Shown here one piece after another: positions 1-10,845 of a stretch of 64,000 nt of DNA. A model generated the notes under the pieces. It was not told the DNA's origin and searched no databases. It was given only the letters and a program-made list of their open reading frames with translations. How positions within the stretch are numbered: position 1 is the stretch's first letter; every line of letters begins with the position of its first letter. The position numbers and the translations under genes are program-made. The stretch comes from Epichloe hybrida (lineage: Eukaryota > Ascomycota > Sordariomycetes > Hypocreales > Clavicipitaceae): positions 1 to 64,000 of the forward strand of contig JAFEKR010000062.1 in assembly GCA_019022495.1 (NCBI GenBank). The letters are read 5' to 3'.

Positions 1-2
1 CG

Positions 3-1526
3 ATTCCTGGATCGGCTCCCGCTCCTCCACCTATTCATAGCCGGCCGCCGCCGCCGCTTCCTCCCGGTGACTCAAGCCGACAATCGACAACTGATGCCGC
101 TGTTGCGACACCAACACGTCCACCGCAGGCGGGCGAGGAGGAAAATGAGGAAATCACCGAGTATGAAGGCGACTATGACACCGACATTGGCTCATCAGTC
201 CCGCACAAAGATGCCTTGAAGGCGCACACGAGAGACTCGAGCGTGGAGGAAAGCACGATCCAGTCGCCAACCCGAGAGGCTCCGCCCAATATGCCACCTC
301 CCATGCCCTCCGCCACGGTACCACGCGCGGTGCCACCACCAATTCCGAGCCAACCGCCGACGGAGAGTAAGAGACGATCGATAGATGTTCCCCATGCCGC
401 GCCGCCGCCGCCGCCTCCACCGCCTCCACCGGTCACCAACCCTCCGGCTCCGGCAGTGCCTGCGGCGATGGCAGGAGCTGCTACAGACGCAGAGGACTAC
501 GATCCCTACAATTACTCGTCGCCCCCACCGCCTCTGGCCTCAAGCCATAGCCAAAAGACGCCACAGATTGGTGATGAACAGAATTATTTCCCAGGGCCAC
601 CAGCTGCCGTCTCAGGAGCCTCCCCTTCTGAAAGACGAGGCCCTCCATCAGCTCCGCCGCCTCGACCCAACAACAGACAGTCTCTCGATCATCCCCGAAC
701 AAGCACCAGCAACAGAAGATCCATGGACATGTACCGGCCATCAGTGGAGTCTGATTTCATCGCCAATGATGTTGACCTCGCCGTCCAGAGCGGCTGGTGG
801 AAGCAGGCCAATCAAGTACCGCCCGTCTTCCAGGGTCGCAAAGACGTACACTTTGAGAGCGAAGAAACGACGACGACCAACCAGGGGTCCAAGACCGTGG
901 TCACGCGAGATGTGTTTGTCCTGTTCCAGGACTACTCGCAGACTGTCATCACGATCCGGTACGATCCGTACGACCCGTCTGGTGTGGAGCTGGAGCAGCG
1001 CCATGAACCCCCCCCGCGAGCTCTGCGCCAAGACCAGATGGAAGAGTTCTACGAGCGATATGGCAGGCAAATCTCAGACGCGGCCACGTCCAAGAAAGAT
1101 ACGGCTGTCGGGGATGGCACGCCGCAAGGGTTCGTCATGGAGCTGCTGCGACCCTTGAGTGGCGCGCTACCACCTGTTGGTACGCGTTCTTATGGCGCAC
1201 TGGTCTACGCCAACATGGCGAATGCCTCGACGCAGCAACAGGACGTGATCCGAGCCGGCGACATCATCTCGTTCCGCAACTCCAAGTTCCAGGGCAAGCA
1301 CGGACCAATGCACGCCAAGTACTCGGCAGAGGTGGGCAAGCCCGATCACGTAGCCGTAGTGGCCGAGTGGGACGGAACCAAGAAGAAGGTGCGGGCGTGG
1401 GAACAGGGGCGAGAGAACAAAAAGGTCAAGATGGAGAGCTACAAGCTGGACGATCTGCGGAGTGGTGAAGTCAAGATTTGGAGAGTGGTGCCTCGCACGT
1501 GGGTTGGATGGAACATCCGGCCATAG
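3..1526 (+). CDS. Bbc1/Mti1-like actin-patch protein, C-terminal part (5' truncated by window edge)
   Basis: The frame is open from base 3 to the TAG ending at 1526, giving 507 visible residues; the start lies upstream of the window. The first half is low-complexity and proline-rich, with several runs of six or more prolines and an acidic EEENEEITEYEGDYDTD stretch, typical of SH3 and profilin ligands. From about residue 250 (FIANDVDLAVQSGWWKQ) to the end (VVPRTWVGWNIRP) the sequence is compact and conserved-looking, and I recognise it as the C-terminal cysteine-proteinase-fold domain of yeast Bbc1/Aim3-type proteins. Bbc1 is known to bind type I myosins and Las17/WASP at cortical actin patches and to restrain Arp2/3 activation. 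The N-terminal SH3 domain expected for the family would be outside the window. No intron is evident in this part. Family call is fairly secure; the role is inferred from family knowledge. Confidence 0.8.
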   Translation: MPGSAPAPPPIHSRPPPPLPPGDSSRQSTTDAAVATPTRPPQAGEEENEEITEYEGDYDTDIGSSVPHKDALKAHTRDSSVEESTIQSPTREAPPNMPPPMPSATVPRAVPPPIPSQPPTESKRRSIDVPHAAPPPPPPPPPPVTNPPAPAVPAAMAGAATDAEDYDPYNYSSPPPPLASSHSQKTPQIGDEQNYFPGPPAAVSGASPSERRGPPSAPPPRPNNRQSLDHPRTSTSNRRSMDMYRPSVESDFIANDVDLAVQSGWWKQANQVPPVFQGRKDVHFESEETTTTNQGSKTVVTRDVFVLFQDYSQTVITIRYDPYDPSGVELEQRHEPPPRALRQDQMEEFYERYGRQISDAATSKKDTAVGDGTPQGFVMELLRPLSGALPPVGTRSYGALVYANMANASTQQQDVIRAGDIISFRNSKFQGKHGPMHAKYSAEVGKPDHVAVVAEWDGTKKKVRAWEQGRENKKVKMESYKLDDLRSGEVKIWRVVPRTWVGWNIRP

Positions 1527-2499
1527 TGGAGCTGGAGGTCCAGTCGGTCGGAATGGGGATGGCTGCCAGAGGTGCAAGTCAATGTGTGGACGGACAGCTG
1601 GCCGAACTGAAGAAGCATGCATGCCTTTGGATTTGCACACCACTCACTTGCCAGCCTGCATGGCCGGATGGATGGCTGTGGGCGCGGGACGGACGGGACG
1701 GACGGGACGGACGCTGGAGCTGGACGCTCAGGATGGTTCGAGCATGTAGCAACAAGGTTAATGCTGGGCCGTGTCCGGTTTTGATGACTGGGCCGAGTCG
1801 CTGTAACGAGGAATTGTCGTGGCATAGCATAGTTGTTCGCGCTGCATAATTTACGCATGTTTGCGACAGGGTTCTCTGTCAAAATGTCTCGTTTTCACCC
1901 AAACACCTTGGCTGGCTGGCCATGTATGAAGCATTTTCAGGGTCGTATACATGTACAGGTACCGGTACCTACACCCACACAAATGGTCCGTCACAAGACT
2001 CACAGGCCAGCAAGGCTGTCTGTCACAAACGACACGCAGCCAGGTTCCCTATTATCCTGAGCAAGCATCTCATCTCGACGATGATTCTCCTCAGCCTCGT
2101 CTCGGGCATCAACTCTGGAATAGATTTTGTACGGATTACGGATTACGGATTACAGGAAAAAACGTTGACCAGGAGCGGGACGAAGCGGAGGGGTTGGATG
2201 GCGAATCAAGGCGGGACACGACTGGGATGCTTCTGGACAGGGGAGGGGTGGTGGAACGGGGTACGGATTATGTACATGTGCATGTGTACATATATATATA
2301 TGTACATACGGACCCGTACTCCGTACTCCGTATGTATGCTTTGTACTCCGTAGGTTGGGCTGGGTGGGGCAAGGCGTCAAGGAGAGAGAGGGTTATTAAT
2401 AGAGGGTTTTCCAGTGGGTTTTGGATTCGGACTGCCGCCCCCGGATAATAATAGCTAGGCGTTCTGGTGACGCTGCTCATGCAGGTTCATTATGCTCCG

Positions 2500-2541
2500 A
2501 ACAAAGTGGCAAAGTGACAAAGTGACAAAGTGACAAAGTGC
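2500..2541. repeat. Short tandem repeat, unit CAAAGTGA
   Basis: Four to five head-to-tail copies of an 8-base unit CAAAGTGA (one copy has a G for A). Non-coding. Confidence 0.7.
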
Positions 2542-3047
2542 CTGGCGTATTATTCTGCCGCGCGCCGCACGCCGCACGCTGCTGACACAGCGGGGAACCG
2601 GGCGGTTGCACTTGGAGGACGCCATCATCGACGATATCGCACATGGACATCAGGTGGTTGCATATTTCGTGGCATGGTCCATGAATGAAGCATAGTAAAG
2701 AAGTATAATAAATCGCTCGCCAGCGGGCAGCCCGGACCAGCCCGGGGCCGCCGCTGGCTAGAGCGGGATTGGATTCCCCTCGGTATTATTTATTACCTTG
2801 TCGACTTCACTTCTCGAGCCAGCTGACGGAAGCGACTTTATTACTCTTAGTGTCCCGTCACTGCCACAATCATATACGTGTTTGTGTTTGCCATCCACGC
2901 CACGCCAGCAACAAACCAGGCCATCATCACGCACCCGCACCCGCCGCCCATCCACAGCTCACGGCCATGTGAGGAAGGAAGCTCTGCAACGGGCAGCGAC
3001 TTCCCGTTTTGTCCCACCTTGGCATATATCTCGCAACCTCCTTCCTC

Positions 3048-3172
3048 AGCTTCTCAGCTTCTCAGCTTCTCAACTTCTCTAGTCTGGTCATTTTCACCCG
3101 TCTCCCGTCCCATTCCCCGTCTCCCATCTCCCATCTCCCATCTCCCATCTCCCATCTCCCATCTCCCATCCC
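3048..3172 (+). repeat. Pyrimidine-rich tandem repeats in the 5' leader (units CAGCTTCTC, then TCCCATC)
   Basis: Three to four copies of a 9-base CAGCTTCTC unit near 3048-3082 are followed by about seven copies of a 7-base TCCCATC unit at 3121-3170. The array ends about 30 bases before the ATG at 3200, so it probably lies in the promoter or 5' UTR. CT-rich tracts just upstream of the start are common in filamentous fungi. Confidence 0.65.
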
Positions 3173-3199
3173 AAGCACTGCACTCCCACAGACGCCACC

Positions 3200-4868
3200 A
3201 TGGCTGTCATGTCTTCAATACGGCCGCGCGCGCAGGACTCGAGAACGCACATGTCCACCACTTCTGAACAAATTCCAAACTCACCACAGTCCTCCTACAG
3301 CTCGTCAATCTCATCCGCTCGCACCAGCGAACTCTCCGGTGCTTACGTACTATCGAGGACTGGCCATGTGCCTCCGTCGTACTGTTCTGGCTCGGCATGG
3401 AGCTCAAGCCGGCCACGAGAAGAGGTGAAAGATGCTAAAGATGGAGGTGCATACTCACATCAAGGTGGCAGACGGCAGGAGCAAGAAAGGGAGAGAACAG
3501 GCCGAGAGCCATCACCACCACCACCACCAACCATCACATACTTCCCCCCTTCTCCTTCCGCGTCTCTGCTCTCGGTCAACACATATGACTCTCGATTTTC
3601 CGAAAACGGCCTGGACAACGAGTTTTTCGATGGGCTTGAAGCCGCGCTTCCAGATCAAGAACCCGAAGCACGACGTCTCCACGCTGCCGAGGATCACGCC
3701 ATCCCAGAAGTTCTTCGTTCATACTGCGCTGGACCTACCGACCCGTCACTCAGGCCCTCTGACCCTCGTTCATTCGGCCTTTTGTTCCCCTCTCAGAACC
3801 GGCTATCTATCCGCCATGATGATACTACCCCAGATGGGAACATGAACCTTCGTGTGGATACGGTTACTTCATCGATGGGCGGCTCCAGGGAGCGCCGTCG
3901 GCTGGCCACTGTTCAGCTGTTCCATCTACGCATGCACGACTTGTCGGACCGCCATTTCTCCTTGCGGCGGTATTGTCGAGATTCGGGGAGGGAAGTGTGC
4001 TTTTCAAAACGTGCATATGCCTCCACGTCGGGGACTTCGCGACACGGCATTCAACAGTCTGTCTCGTCGGCTCTCCGCTCTATCAAGGCACCGTTTCGCC
4101 GCTCAAATGCGTCAAACTCGTCTTGCTTCTCACTCAAATCGTCCTCGTCAGCGCGGCGGCCATCTACAACCAGTGCCGTGACAAGTAAATCTTCAGCTTC
4201 ATCAACAAGCGGTGGCACGGACGGAACTGATGGACGCTCTGCGCGCCTAGACGTCAAGTCCCCGCCCTCAGTTCTCTTCCCGACCGACAAGATCAAGCTC
4301 GAATTCGGTAATTATGCTCGTGTTGAAGTTTCGCGTCGCAATTCGAAACTCTACGGTTTCGAATGGTGGGGCCACACTTATACCTGGAAGAGAGCTGTCG
4401 ACAAAGAATTGTGGACATTTTCCTTTCATCTCATGCGCGACGACAAGCACGAAGCAATCGCTCACATCGTACAAGAAGTGCAAAGCCCAAGTCAAATTGA
4501 CGCGGAAAGGCGAGCCGGTGGATGGATCCCTCCGTGCTACATGTGGATCAGCGACCGGTCTGCGGTTGATGCAATGACAGATGTGGCAGAGTATGTGGGA
4601 AAGCCCCTCTCGATCCCTAGTATCATCGTCTGAGCTGAAAGCTGACATGCATAACAGTGTCATTGTTGCAACAGGTCTTGCAGCCCTCGTTGACGATTGC
4701 ATTCGCCAAGAATGGCAATCTGATCAAAGAAACGCCTCCGAGACGGCCCCACTCCGGTCGGCCAAGACCCGCCCCGGCCCCGGGCGGACGGACGGACAGG
4801 CCTCAGACAAGCCATTTCGATTGGCAAAGGAGTGGCCGTCTACTGACGAGCCCGATAGCTGCAAATGA
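3200..4868 (+). CDS. Tubby C-terminal-like domain protein (two exons)
   Basis: Exons are 3200..4590 and 4658..4868, giving 533 residues. The intron (67 nt) has a GTATGT donor, a GCTGAC branch site and an ACAG acceptor. Reading through it would stop at 4633 in an unrelated tail, whereas splicing restores VIVATGLAALVDDCIRQEW, the end expected of the domain. The start has a CACCATGG-like context. Residues 1-350 are mostly disordered Ser/Pro/Thr-rich sequence, with an island containing LATVQLFHLRMHDLSDRHF around residue 245 and a Ser-rich linker. From about residue 354 (SVLFPTDKIKLEFGNYARV) through WWGHTYTWKR and PPCYMWIS to the end is a beta-rich Tubby C-terminal-like (LOR/Tub2-type) domain common in ascomycete hypothetical proteins. 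The family often binds phosphoinositide membranes, but no function is known for this protein. The ATG four codons in is an alternative start. Confidence 0.75.
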
Positions 4869-5644
4869 TGGGGGAAAAAGTGACAATGAATGATTAAAAT
4901 TCATCAATAGGTCAGTTAGTTTTAGACACTTGTATAGGTCAGGTCATTATGCGTGATGGATTAAAGGCATGACAACAGAACAGGGTGATGCAACACAACA
5001 AGGAGTTTTGGTATGTTTCTAGGAGAAAGCAAGCATGTAGCCAGTGTTTTGGACGACGATGTCACGAACGACTAGGGGCAATAATGACTAGTGTGTATAA
5101 CAATGTGATTTTCAAACCAATGCCTTTTTAGCGCTCGTGTGTTGTTCTAGTCCCATCTTTCTCAAAGAATCCAAGGCGTGTGTCCAACGTTCGTTTGTCA
5201 ACCCCCGCCCTGTTTACATGAGTTGCTTATTTCATTTCACTCCATTCCATTCCATTCCATTCTACCAAGTCACGGCAAACAGCCAAAGTTCATTGAGACA
5301 GTTTAACCACTGCAAAAGACTCGTCACCTAGTTTTGGCGAATGGGGTATCCGGCCGTTGATTCAGAACCATGGCTTCATTAGACGTGGTATTTTTTTTTT
5401 TGGGTTTTTTTTTTTTTGCCGATGGATTATCAGGCTGGTTGGATTCCCGAAAGGAGCTGTGATGTTGTCGTGCTTCTCGACGCTGGTGCGTGGCCGGGAC
5501 CATTCACTGATTTCGGAAAGGAGATGGAAGTAACTGGTTCTGCGAACGTCATGCTATTAGTGGGGATACTACTGTAGAACAGGCTGTTTGCTCGCATGCT
5601 GTGGTCGTCATTCACTTCGTAGCCTCATACATGGTACATGGGCT
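4869..5644. other. Convergent intergenic region
   Basis: This 776-bp gap lies between the 3' ends of the Tubby-like gene (+) and the GCP4 gene (-). It is AT-richer than the genes and contains two T-homopolymer runs near 5391-5418, on the side of the GCP4 3' end. No gene or RNA is seen. Confidence 0.6.
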
Positions 5645-7873
5645 TCATTCCCCGTCCAGACCACCCTTGCTGCCGATCCAGCTCCCAAAATCCAACTTCA
5701 TTAATAACCTGTCCACGCCGCCGACCCTCGCGGGAACGTAGGCCCTCTCTTCGCCGTCTTCTTCATCGACAAGGCCCTGTCCGTCCCAGTCGGCAAGGAA
5801 CTTGGCATCTGATTCTAATACCCGCAGCGCTTCGACGGCTGCTTCTATGCCCCTCTTGACTTGTCGCTCCACGCCGCGCAGGGAGGTCAAGACCTGGGCT
5901 TGCTCGCGGTCCAGATCGACCAACGTGTCCAGGACGCCTGCGTCGTGCTCGAGATCCACAGATGTGAAGAGGGAATGGAGACGGTGTAGGTGGGCTACGA
6001 GGTGGTCTATGTGCGTGACGAGGGCGTACAATGGCGCCGTGAAGGATGGTTGAGTGAGGAGGAGACGGTGGATGAGAGTCCGGAGGTAAAGCATGTGAGC
6101 TGTGGAGATGGTTTGCGGATCATGGGAATGAGTGGCGATGGGGGTTGGGGTGGAAGTCGAGGTGGGAACGGGAGTCGGTGGTTTGGTATGGGTGGGCGTG
6201 GCGTGGCCCGGGCGATGGGGACGAGGACGCTTGGGTGGGAGGAGCCAGTTGTGGAAATTGTCCCAGAGACCGGCGACGATTTCGGTCTGGAAGTAGGCCT
6301 CTGTTTCGCCGAGGAAGAAGATGGCTGCGCTGGCCGTCGTCCATGAGCTGCGGAGGAGCCAGGCGCGATCGGACCAGCGCTCGCGGAGGGTGACGGCGTG
6401 GTCCGAGGTGCCGCGGGGGGGAGGGTAGTGGCGTCGGAGAGAGGTGATCTTCCAGAGGTCGGTGAGGCGGAGGTGTGCGCGGCGGAGGGAGAGAAGATAG
6501 GCGTTCATCAAAGAATAGAGCTGTAGATCCGACGTCGAGATGACCATGTCGAGAGGGGAAGGGAGGTCGATGCTCAGCATGGCTGGGACAGAAAAGAGCA
6601 TGTTGCGGAACGGCGATGTGGCGAGCAGATTGGCCGCGTCCACGTCCAGCCCTCTGCCGGTGACGAGAGAAGCAGGAGGTCTGGACTTGGTGAGATGTAG
6701 TTGTATCAAGCTCCTTGCCAGGTCTAGCAGGTCGTCTTCTTCGGCGTGTTGGCCCTGCATGGACACGAGAACCGCCCACGTCCTGTTCAGAACGGCAGCT
6801 ACTTCTCCATCTTTGACAGTGAGGTTTTTCAGACCCTGGTCTTTCTCGTATGCCAGATTCCCCGCCCTCCGCCAACGGTTGCGAATCTTCTCGTCTGCCT
6901 CTTGCGTCAAGGCCATGGCGAATTCGCCTCGTCCAAGGAGGAAGAATTCTCGGAGCAGCTGCGTCATTTCGGAAACTTTGGCCAGGGGAAGCATCTGCTG
7001 AAGGGTGTTTTGGGACAGGGAAATTCGGATAGCCTTGATGGCTTTGGAGAAGTCGGAGCTTTCGAGGGGGAATGCGAGCGTAGATAGTTCAGACAGCTTG
7101 GCCGCAACATGTGCTACACCGGTAGACGTTGAGCTTGTATTCATGGCGCGAACGTGGTTGAGTGATTTGCCAATGAAGAGCATGGATGACGCCGTTGAGC
7201 CCGTGACGAAGGATGGCAGGCACTCCGCGATGCAGACGAAGTCTTCGGGGGGGCCTTGCGTCGCCTGTACAAAGAAATCATCGGCCCCGAAGCTGGGCAG
7301 TCTCCCGTACAGCACCCACGCGGAAACCTGCTTCAGCCACGCCGTCTCTGCTGCTTTGACCAAGCTCTCTGCTGTTGCTCCAACGTCCTGGTATCCGCTC
7401 TGCAGCTCGTCACGTAATCGGTCAATCAGCGCTGCGCCGTGGCAAGCTCTGCCATCGTCATTCGTGGCCATGATGAACCGGACCGTGTCCCATAGCCACT
7501 CGAGCCGTCTCGTCCACTGCTGAAACTCGCCCATGACCGCCGTCAAGGGCACGATGCTATACGCTCCGACCAGCTCGGAATCGTTCTTCAGTATGCTCGC
7601 CTCCACGTCGAGGACTTTTCTTTGAAAGGCGGCTAAATGGACGGAGCTGATGGCGGTTGCAACAGTTCGACAGATGGTGCTGGAATGTGACGTGGCGATT
7701 TCAGAGGAATAGGCGATGAGCTTAGTATGCAGGTCGCTTATGTGGCCTGCGGAGGAGAGTAGTTGTCGTTCGGGCGGCGTTATCCCGGCGAGAGCGTCTG
7801 CTTCGGGTGAGGATGGTGGGCGTAGAAGAGGTGACGGGTGGCCGGAGAGGGACAGGAGGATTTCGTGGAGCAT
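5645..7873 (-). CDS. Gamma-tubulin complex component 4 (GCP4/Spc97-Spc98 family)
   Basis: A single uninterrupted 742-residue reading frame from ATG (7871-7873) to TGA (5645-5647). The N-terminus MLHEILLSLSGHPSPLL matches the hallmark start of GCP4 proteins (human GCP4 begins with a very similar M-[IL]HE-[IL]LL-x-LSG-x-P motif), so the start is secure. The helical Spc97/Spc98 N- and C-terminal gamma-tubulin-complex regions fill the protein; the C-terminal part contains FRNMLFSVPAMLSIDLPSPLDMVIS and WDNFHNWLLP. A proline/threonine-rich insertion (about residues 565-605) interrupts the C-terminal region and looks disordered. Length is close to the usual 650-760. GCP4-type subunits are part of the gamma-tubulin ring complex that nucleates microtubules at spindle pole bodies; in Aspergillus the orthologue is non-essential (established knowledge). 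It is intronless, unlike its spartin neighbour. Confidence 0.9.
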   Translation of the reverse strand: MLHEILLSLSGHPSPLLRPPSSPEADALAGITPPERQLLSSAGHISDLHTKLIAYSSEIATSHSSTICRTVATAISSVHLAAFQRKVLDVEASILKNDSELVGAYSIVPLTAVMGEFQQWTRRLEWLWDTVRFIMATNDDGRACHGAALIDRLRDELQSGYQDVGATAESLVKAAETAWLKQVSAWVLYGRLPSFGADDFFVQATQGPPEDFVCIAECLPSFVTGSTASSMLFIGKSLNHVRAMNTSSTSTGVAHVAAKLSELSTLAFPLESSDFSKAIKAIRISLSQNTLQQMLPLAKVSEMTQLLREFFLLGRGEFAMALTQEADEKIRNRWRRAGNLAYEKDQGLKNLTVKDGEVAAVLNRTWAVLVSMQGQHAEEDDLLDLARSLIQLHLTKSRPPASLVTGRGLDVDAANLLATSPFRNMLFSVPAMLSIDLPSPLDMVISTSDLQLYSLMNAYLLSLRRAHLRLTDLWKITSLRRHYPPPRGTSDHAVTLRERWSDRAWLLRSSWTTASAAIFFLGETEAYFQTEIVAGLWDNFHNWLLPPKRPRPHRPGHATPTHTKPPTPVPTSTSTPTPIATHSHDPQTISTAHMLYLRTLIHRLLLTQPSFTAPLYALVTHIDHLVAHLHRLHSLFTSVDLEHDAGVLDTLVDLDREQAQVLTSLRGVERQVKRGIEAAVEALRVLESDAKFLADWDGQGLVDEEDGEERAYVPARVGGVDRLLMKLDFGSWIGSKGGLDGE

Positions 7874-8461
7874 CGTGGGAGTGCTACTGGGCTATCAGAG
7901 AAGATTCACAGAAGATTGACCAGTTCCAGGTTCTTGAAAGTGCAGTTTGCGGGCCCTTTTGCGCTTGATCGCGTCTCGTATGTCGTGGAAAATAAGAATG
8001 ATGACCCCGAGCAGCTCGAATCGACACATGGAGCTAGCGAGGCCGGGCACAATGTGTACGTTTTCGAGGTTCAAGCTGTCAAAGTATAGGGCAAAAATCT
8101 TTACAGAACCACAGTCGCTGGCCATCTGGCCACAGGAGCAGGGAGGCTGACTCGAGTTGTTCTGCGCGAGGTTCCGAGGTTCTTTGCGTGGTCAAAGTCA
8201 AATTATCAAGTTGTCGTTGAATTTCTTATTGGAGCCTATTTGCAGCAACGTTGACGTGACGTGACGTGACGTGACGTGACGTGACCGGAGGGGGGTGCAC
8301 GTTCACACGTGATCTGATCCACACTTTCCAAGATACTCGCGCGCTTTATCATCGCCCATTTATTTTACTAGGGCTATCCGCAATTATGTACTGCGAGCCG
8401 AACCTCATGTCTGCCTAGGGTCGTATGCCTTACTCTCTGTTCGTCACGCTCTGTATTTCAT
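7874..8461. other. Intergenic region upstream of the GCP4 gene, with a TGACG array
   Basis: The 588 bp lie between the spartin 3' end (-) and the GCP4 start (-), so it carries the spartin terminator and the GCP4 promoter. Apart from the TGACG repeat it has no recognisable feature. Confidence 0.55.
8252..8285. repeat. Tandem TGACG pentamer array (CRE/bZIP-like motif)
   Basis: Six to seven consecutive copies of TGACG give overlapping TGACGTGACGTGACG. Every unit contains the TGACGT half of a cAMP-response-element/bZIP site. It lies about 380 bp upstream of the GCP4 start codon. Whether it is bound in vivo is unknown. Confidence 0.6.
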
Positions 8462-10103
8462 CTACATTTCATTATAGGCCTTCTTGCCTTTGCCATTTCC
8501 AGTGCCCTCAGCCACGGAGCCCCCTTGCTTTTCTCCTTGCTTTTCTCCTTGCTTTTCTCCCCCACCAACAATGACCTTGCCGCCACCCTTGACATTTCCA
8601 ACCACCATCCCCTTGGCCACGCTCTTCAGGACGGCGCGTCGGGACACGCCAGTGACATCAATGTAAACTAGGCCAACGTTCTTGACCCCGCCACCCAGGT
8701 TGCGAGAAACCTCGCCAGCTTCGGGACCCCATTTGTGCTCGACGACCTGGCTGACGCTGGACGAGGTGCTGGTAAGCAAGCAGCGCCCGGCTTGTTCCAT
8801 GCCGTCGACTACAGTATTGAAAGCCATTAAACTCTTGTTGAGCATTCCTGGCTTGTAAGTGTCAATCACATTGCCGTCCTTGTCGTACCCTCGCGCACGC
8901 CCGTCTTTTCGCTTGGACAGATTGGCACCAAAGTTTTGCGCAACCTTGGCGATTGAGCCAACGGTCGAAGCTGAGAGACTGGCGGCTTTGGTGGAAAATT
9001 GGTTCATCTTGCGGATGCGCTCGTGAGTCGTGGGCGTGAAAGTAACAGGTTTGGCGTTGGGCTGGCTGTTCTTGGCGTAACTTTCAGCCTGGTTGTTGAG
9101 GGCGTGAGCGACATAATCCGACGTCGTGATGAGGAGGCGAGACGCTCTCAACCCCATGTTGACAATGGTCGACTTCTTGTAGGCGGGGTGCATCATGTCT
9201 CCCTCGTCGTCGTACTCTGCAGCGGGCTGGACGCTTATAGCCTGCGAGGCATCGGTAGGCAGTGCAGTTTCGACAGGATCTGGGACGCAACAGGCTTAGC
9301 TGACATCACTCGCAATCGCACGGGGGTCCAAATGACATCAAACACGAGTCGGCTGACAACGTACCTTTGGCTCCGGGTTTAATGGCCGAATCCTCTACAA
9401 CCTGGTATCCGTCACCGAGCTCACCAATGACGCTACCGTCTTCCTCGTCCACCAGAACGATGCGGCCGCCCTTGGAGGTTGAGCTCACGCTGCCCTGGAC
9501 ATAGCCTTCACCTGTGTTGAAGGAACCGGGGTCATACGCAGGCAGCTCTTCGCCGCATGCCTCTCTTGCCTTGGCAGAAGCCCCCGAAACTGGCGCCGTC
9601 TTGCTTCTTTTGGGCTTGGGTGGCGGTGCGCGTTCCAGGAACGCCGTACATTGCGCGAGAATCGTCTCAAAGGTATCTACGTCTTCCTGAATACCAGAGC
9701 GACTTCCCGCAGCAGGAAACTCGATCCGTGTAAAGGCGCCGCTGTCGGGGCCGAGATCCCACCGAGGAATCAGATAGCTCGTTGGGGGCTGATGGTAGAT
9801 TTGTGTAGTGGCCGGAAGAGGCAGGTCAAGCTCGGGTGGCAAATGGAGATGTAAATAAAAGTCCTCTTCACCGGATCCGATGCCGGATGGGTCAGCAAAG
9901 CCGGAGGATGTTGGAACTATGAGCAGCGACAAAGTCTGGGGCCCGGAAGGGGTGAGGGATTGTTCGTTGCCTTGCGCGACATGGTAGGCCTTGATGCCCT
10001 CGACGGCGTAGAGAAGCTTCGGATCCTACATTGGAAAGTCTTTGAGCAATGGGGAAGGAATGCGACGCTTTGGAGTTGTGCTTACATTGTTCCCGCAAGC
10101 CAT
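8462..10103 (-). CDS. Spartin/senescence-domain protein (three exons)
   Basis: Exons on the minus strand are 10103..10086, 10025..9365 and 9279..8462, giving 498 residues. The first exon has only six codons (MACGNN), followed by a 60-nt intron with GTAAGC donor and TGTAG acceptor. The second intron (85 nt) has GTACGT and CCCAG and joins AK|D in frame. The N-terminal part (DPKLLYAVEGIKAYHVAQGNEQSLTPSGPQTLSLLIVP) looks like the usual start of fungal spartin-like proteins. The C-terminal part from about residue 225 (TIVNMGLRASRLLITTSDYVAHALNN) to VYIDVTGVSRRAVL is the senescence/spartin domain. It ends in a Gly/Lys-rich tail with GEKQ repeats at about residues 470-481. Human spartin acts on lipid droplets and in endosomal/mitochondrial lipid handling; the fungal role is inferred only. 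The 8-mer GEKQ repeat is a likely site of length variation. Confidence 0.85.
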
Positions 10104-10749
10104 GATGAAGACGGTGTGTTCTTCGCGAGTCCACGATGAGCGATATGCAGTGGGAGAAGAGGCCTTTCCGTCAATGGTTGCGTGTACGGAGTACGGAGGG
10201 AGTTGTCGCGGGGTGGATATTGGGAAGCGCGGGGCAGCACGCGGCGGCTATGACGACACAAACAGGGGAAGTTCAGACCTTCTTGGCACGGGCGGCCTCT
10301 TGCGCGCAAGGCCCCAGACACTTCAGACTGTTGAAAGAATACTCGACTCCTTTGGTGTTGGATGAGAAAGACGTTCACAGTGTCATGTCCGCGGTGATGA
10401 AACAAAAAACAAAAATGCAAGTCCAGCCATGGCGATAAATTAAACCATCATTCACTGTCTCAGTCATGGTTGGCCACGCAAGCGCCGGGACTCTGGACCC
10501 ATCATCTTGCCTGTGGCACCAGAATTCAAGCTTCTGCCACGGCATCGCTCCTTCCAATGTCAAAGGCGGCTGTCTGGTGTCTCCCCTGATTCTGAATTGG
10601 CGGGGTAAAGTCTTCATCCACTTCACGTTACTGATTCTGTCTCTAATATTGCCTTATCATCCACCACATCATTTGCGTTATTATCCAAGGCCATATTTTT
10701 GGATTTTCCAATATATAGCTAAGGTCACACGATGTTGATATCAAGCTAT
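10104..10749. promoter_or_regulatory. Shared upstream region of the spartin gene (-) and tRNA-Ala (+)
   Basis: A 646-bp stretch between the spartin start codon and the tRNA gene. A TACGGAGTACGGAG motif lies at 10186-10199. No ORF in it looks coding. Assignment as promoter is by position only. Confidence 0.4.
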
Positions 10750-10845
10750 GGGCGAATGGTTTAGTGGTATAATACTCCCTTAGCAAGATTCTCCATTTGA
10801 GTCCTAACATGGGAGTGGTCCGGGGTTCGATTCCCCGTTTGTCCA
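10750..10845 (+). tRNA. tRNA-Ala (anticodon AGC) with a 24-nt intron
   Basis: A complete cloverleaf can be folded. The acceptor stem GGGCGAA pairs with TTTGTCC (10838-10844, with G-T pairs) and the discriminator is A. The D arm is GTTTAGTGGTAT. The anticodon stem is CTCCC/GGGAG (10775-10779 and 10811-10815) around the loop TT-AGC-A...T. The T arm is CGGGG-TTCGATT-CCCCG. The intron 10786-10809 sits one base 3' of the anticodon, the canonical position for eukaryotic nuclear tRNA introns. B box GGTTCGATTCC is intact. A TTTTTT run about 20 bases downstream (10867-10872) is a likely Pol III terminator. Confidence 0.92.

Larger units (their letters stand above)
1527..3199. other. Intergenic region with simple repeats; promoter side of the Tubby-like gene
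   Basis: I see no convincing gene in this 1.67 kb between two same-strand genes. It holds several short repeats: a triplicated GGATTAC near 2135, an alternating TATATA tract near 2290, clustered TACGGAGTAC-type motifs at 2313-2353, and a CAAAGTGA array at 2500-2541. Pyrimidine-rich tandem repeats lie immediately upstream of the next start codon. Confidence 0.6.

Noticed and set aside
5990..7523. Plus-strand ORFs of 80-172 residues
   Set aside because: They are antisense shadows of the GCP4 gene, whose minus-strand frame is much longer and matches a known family.
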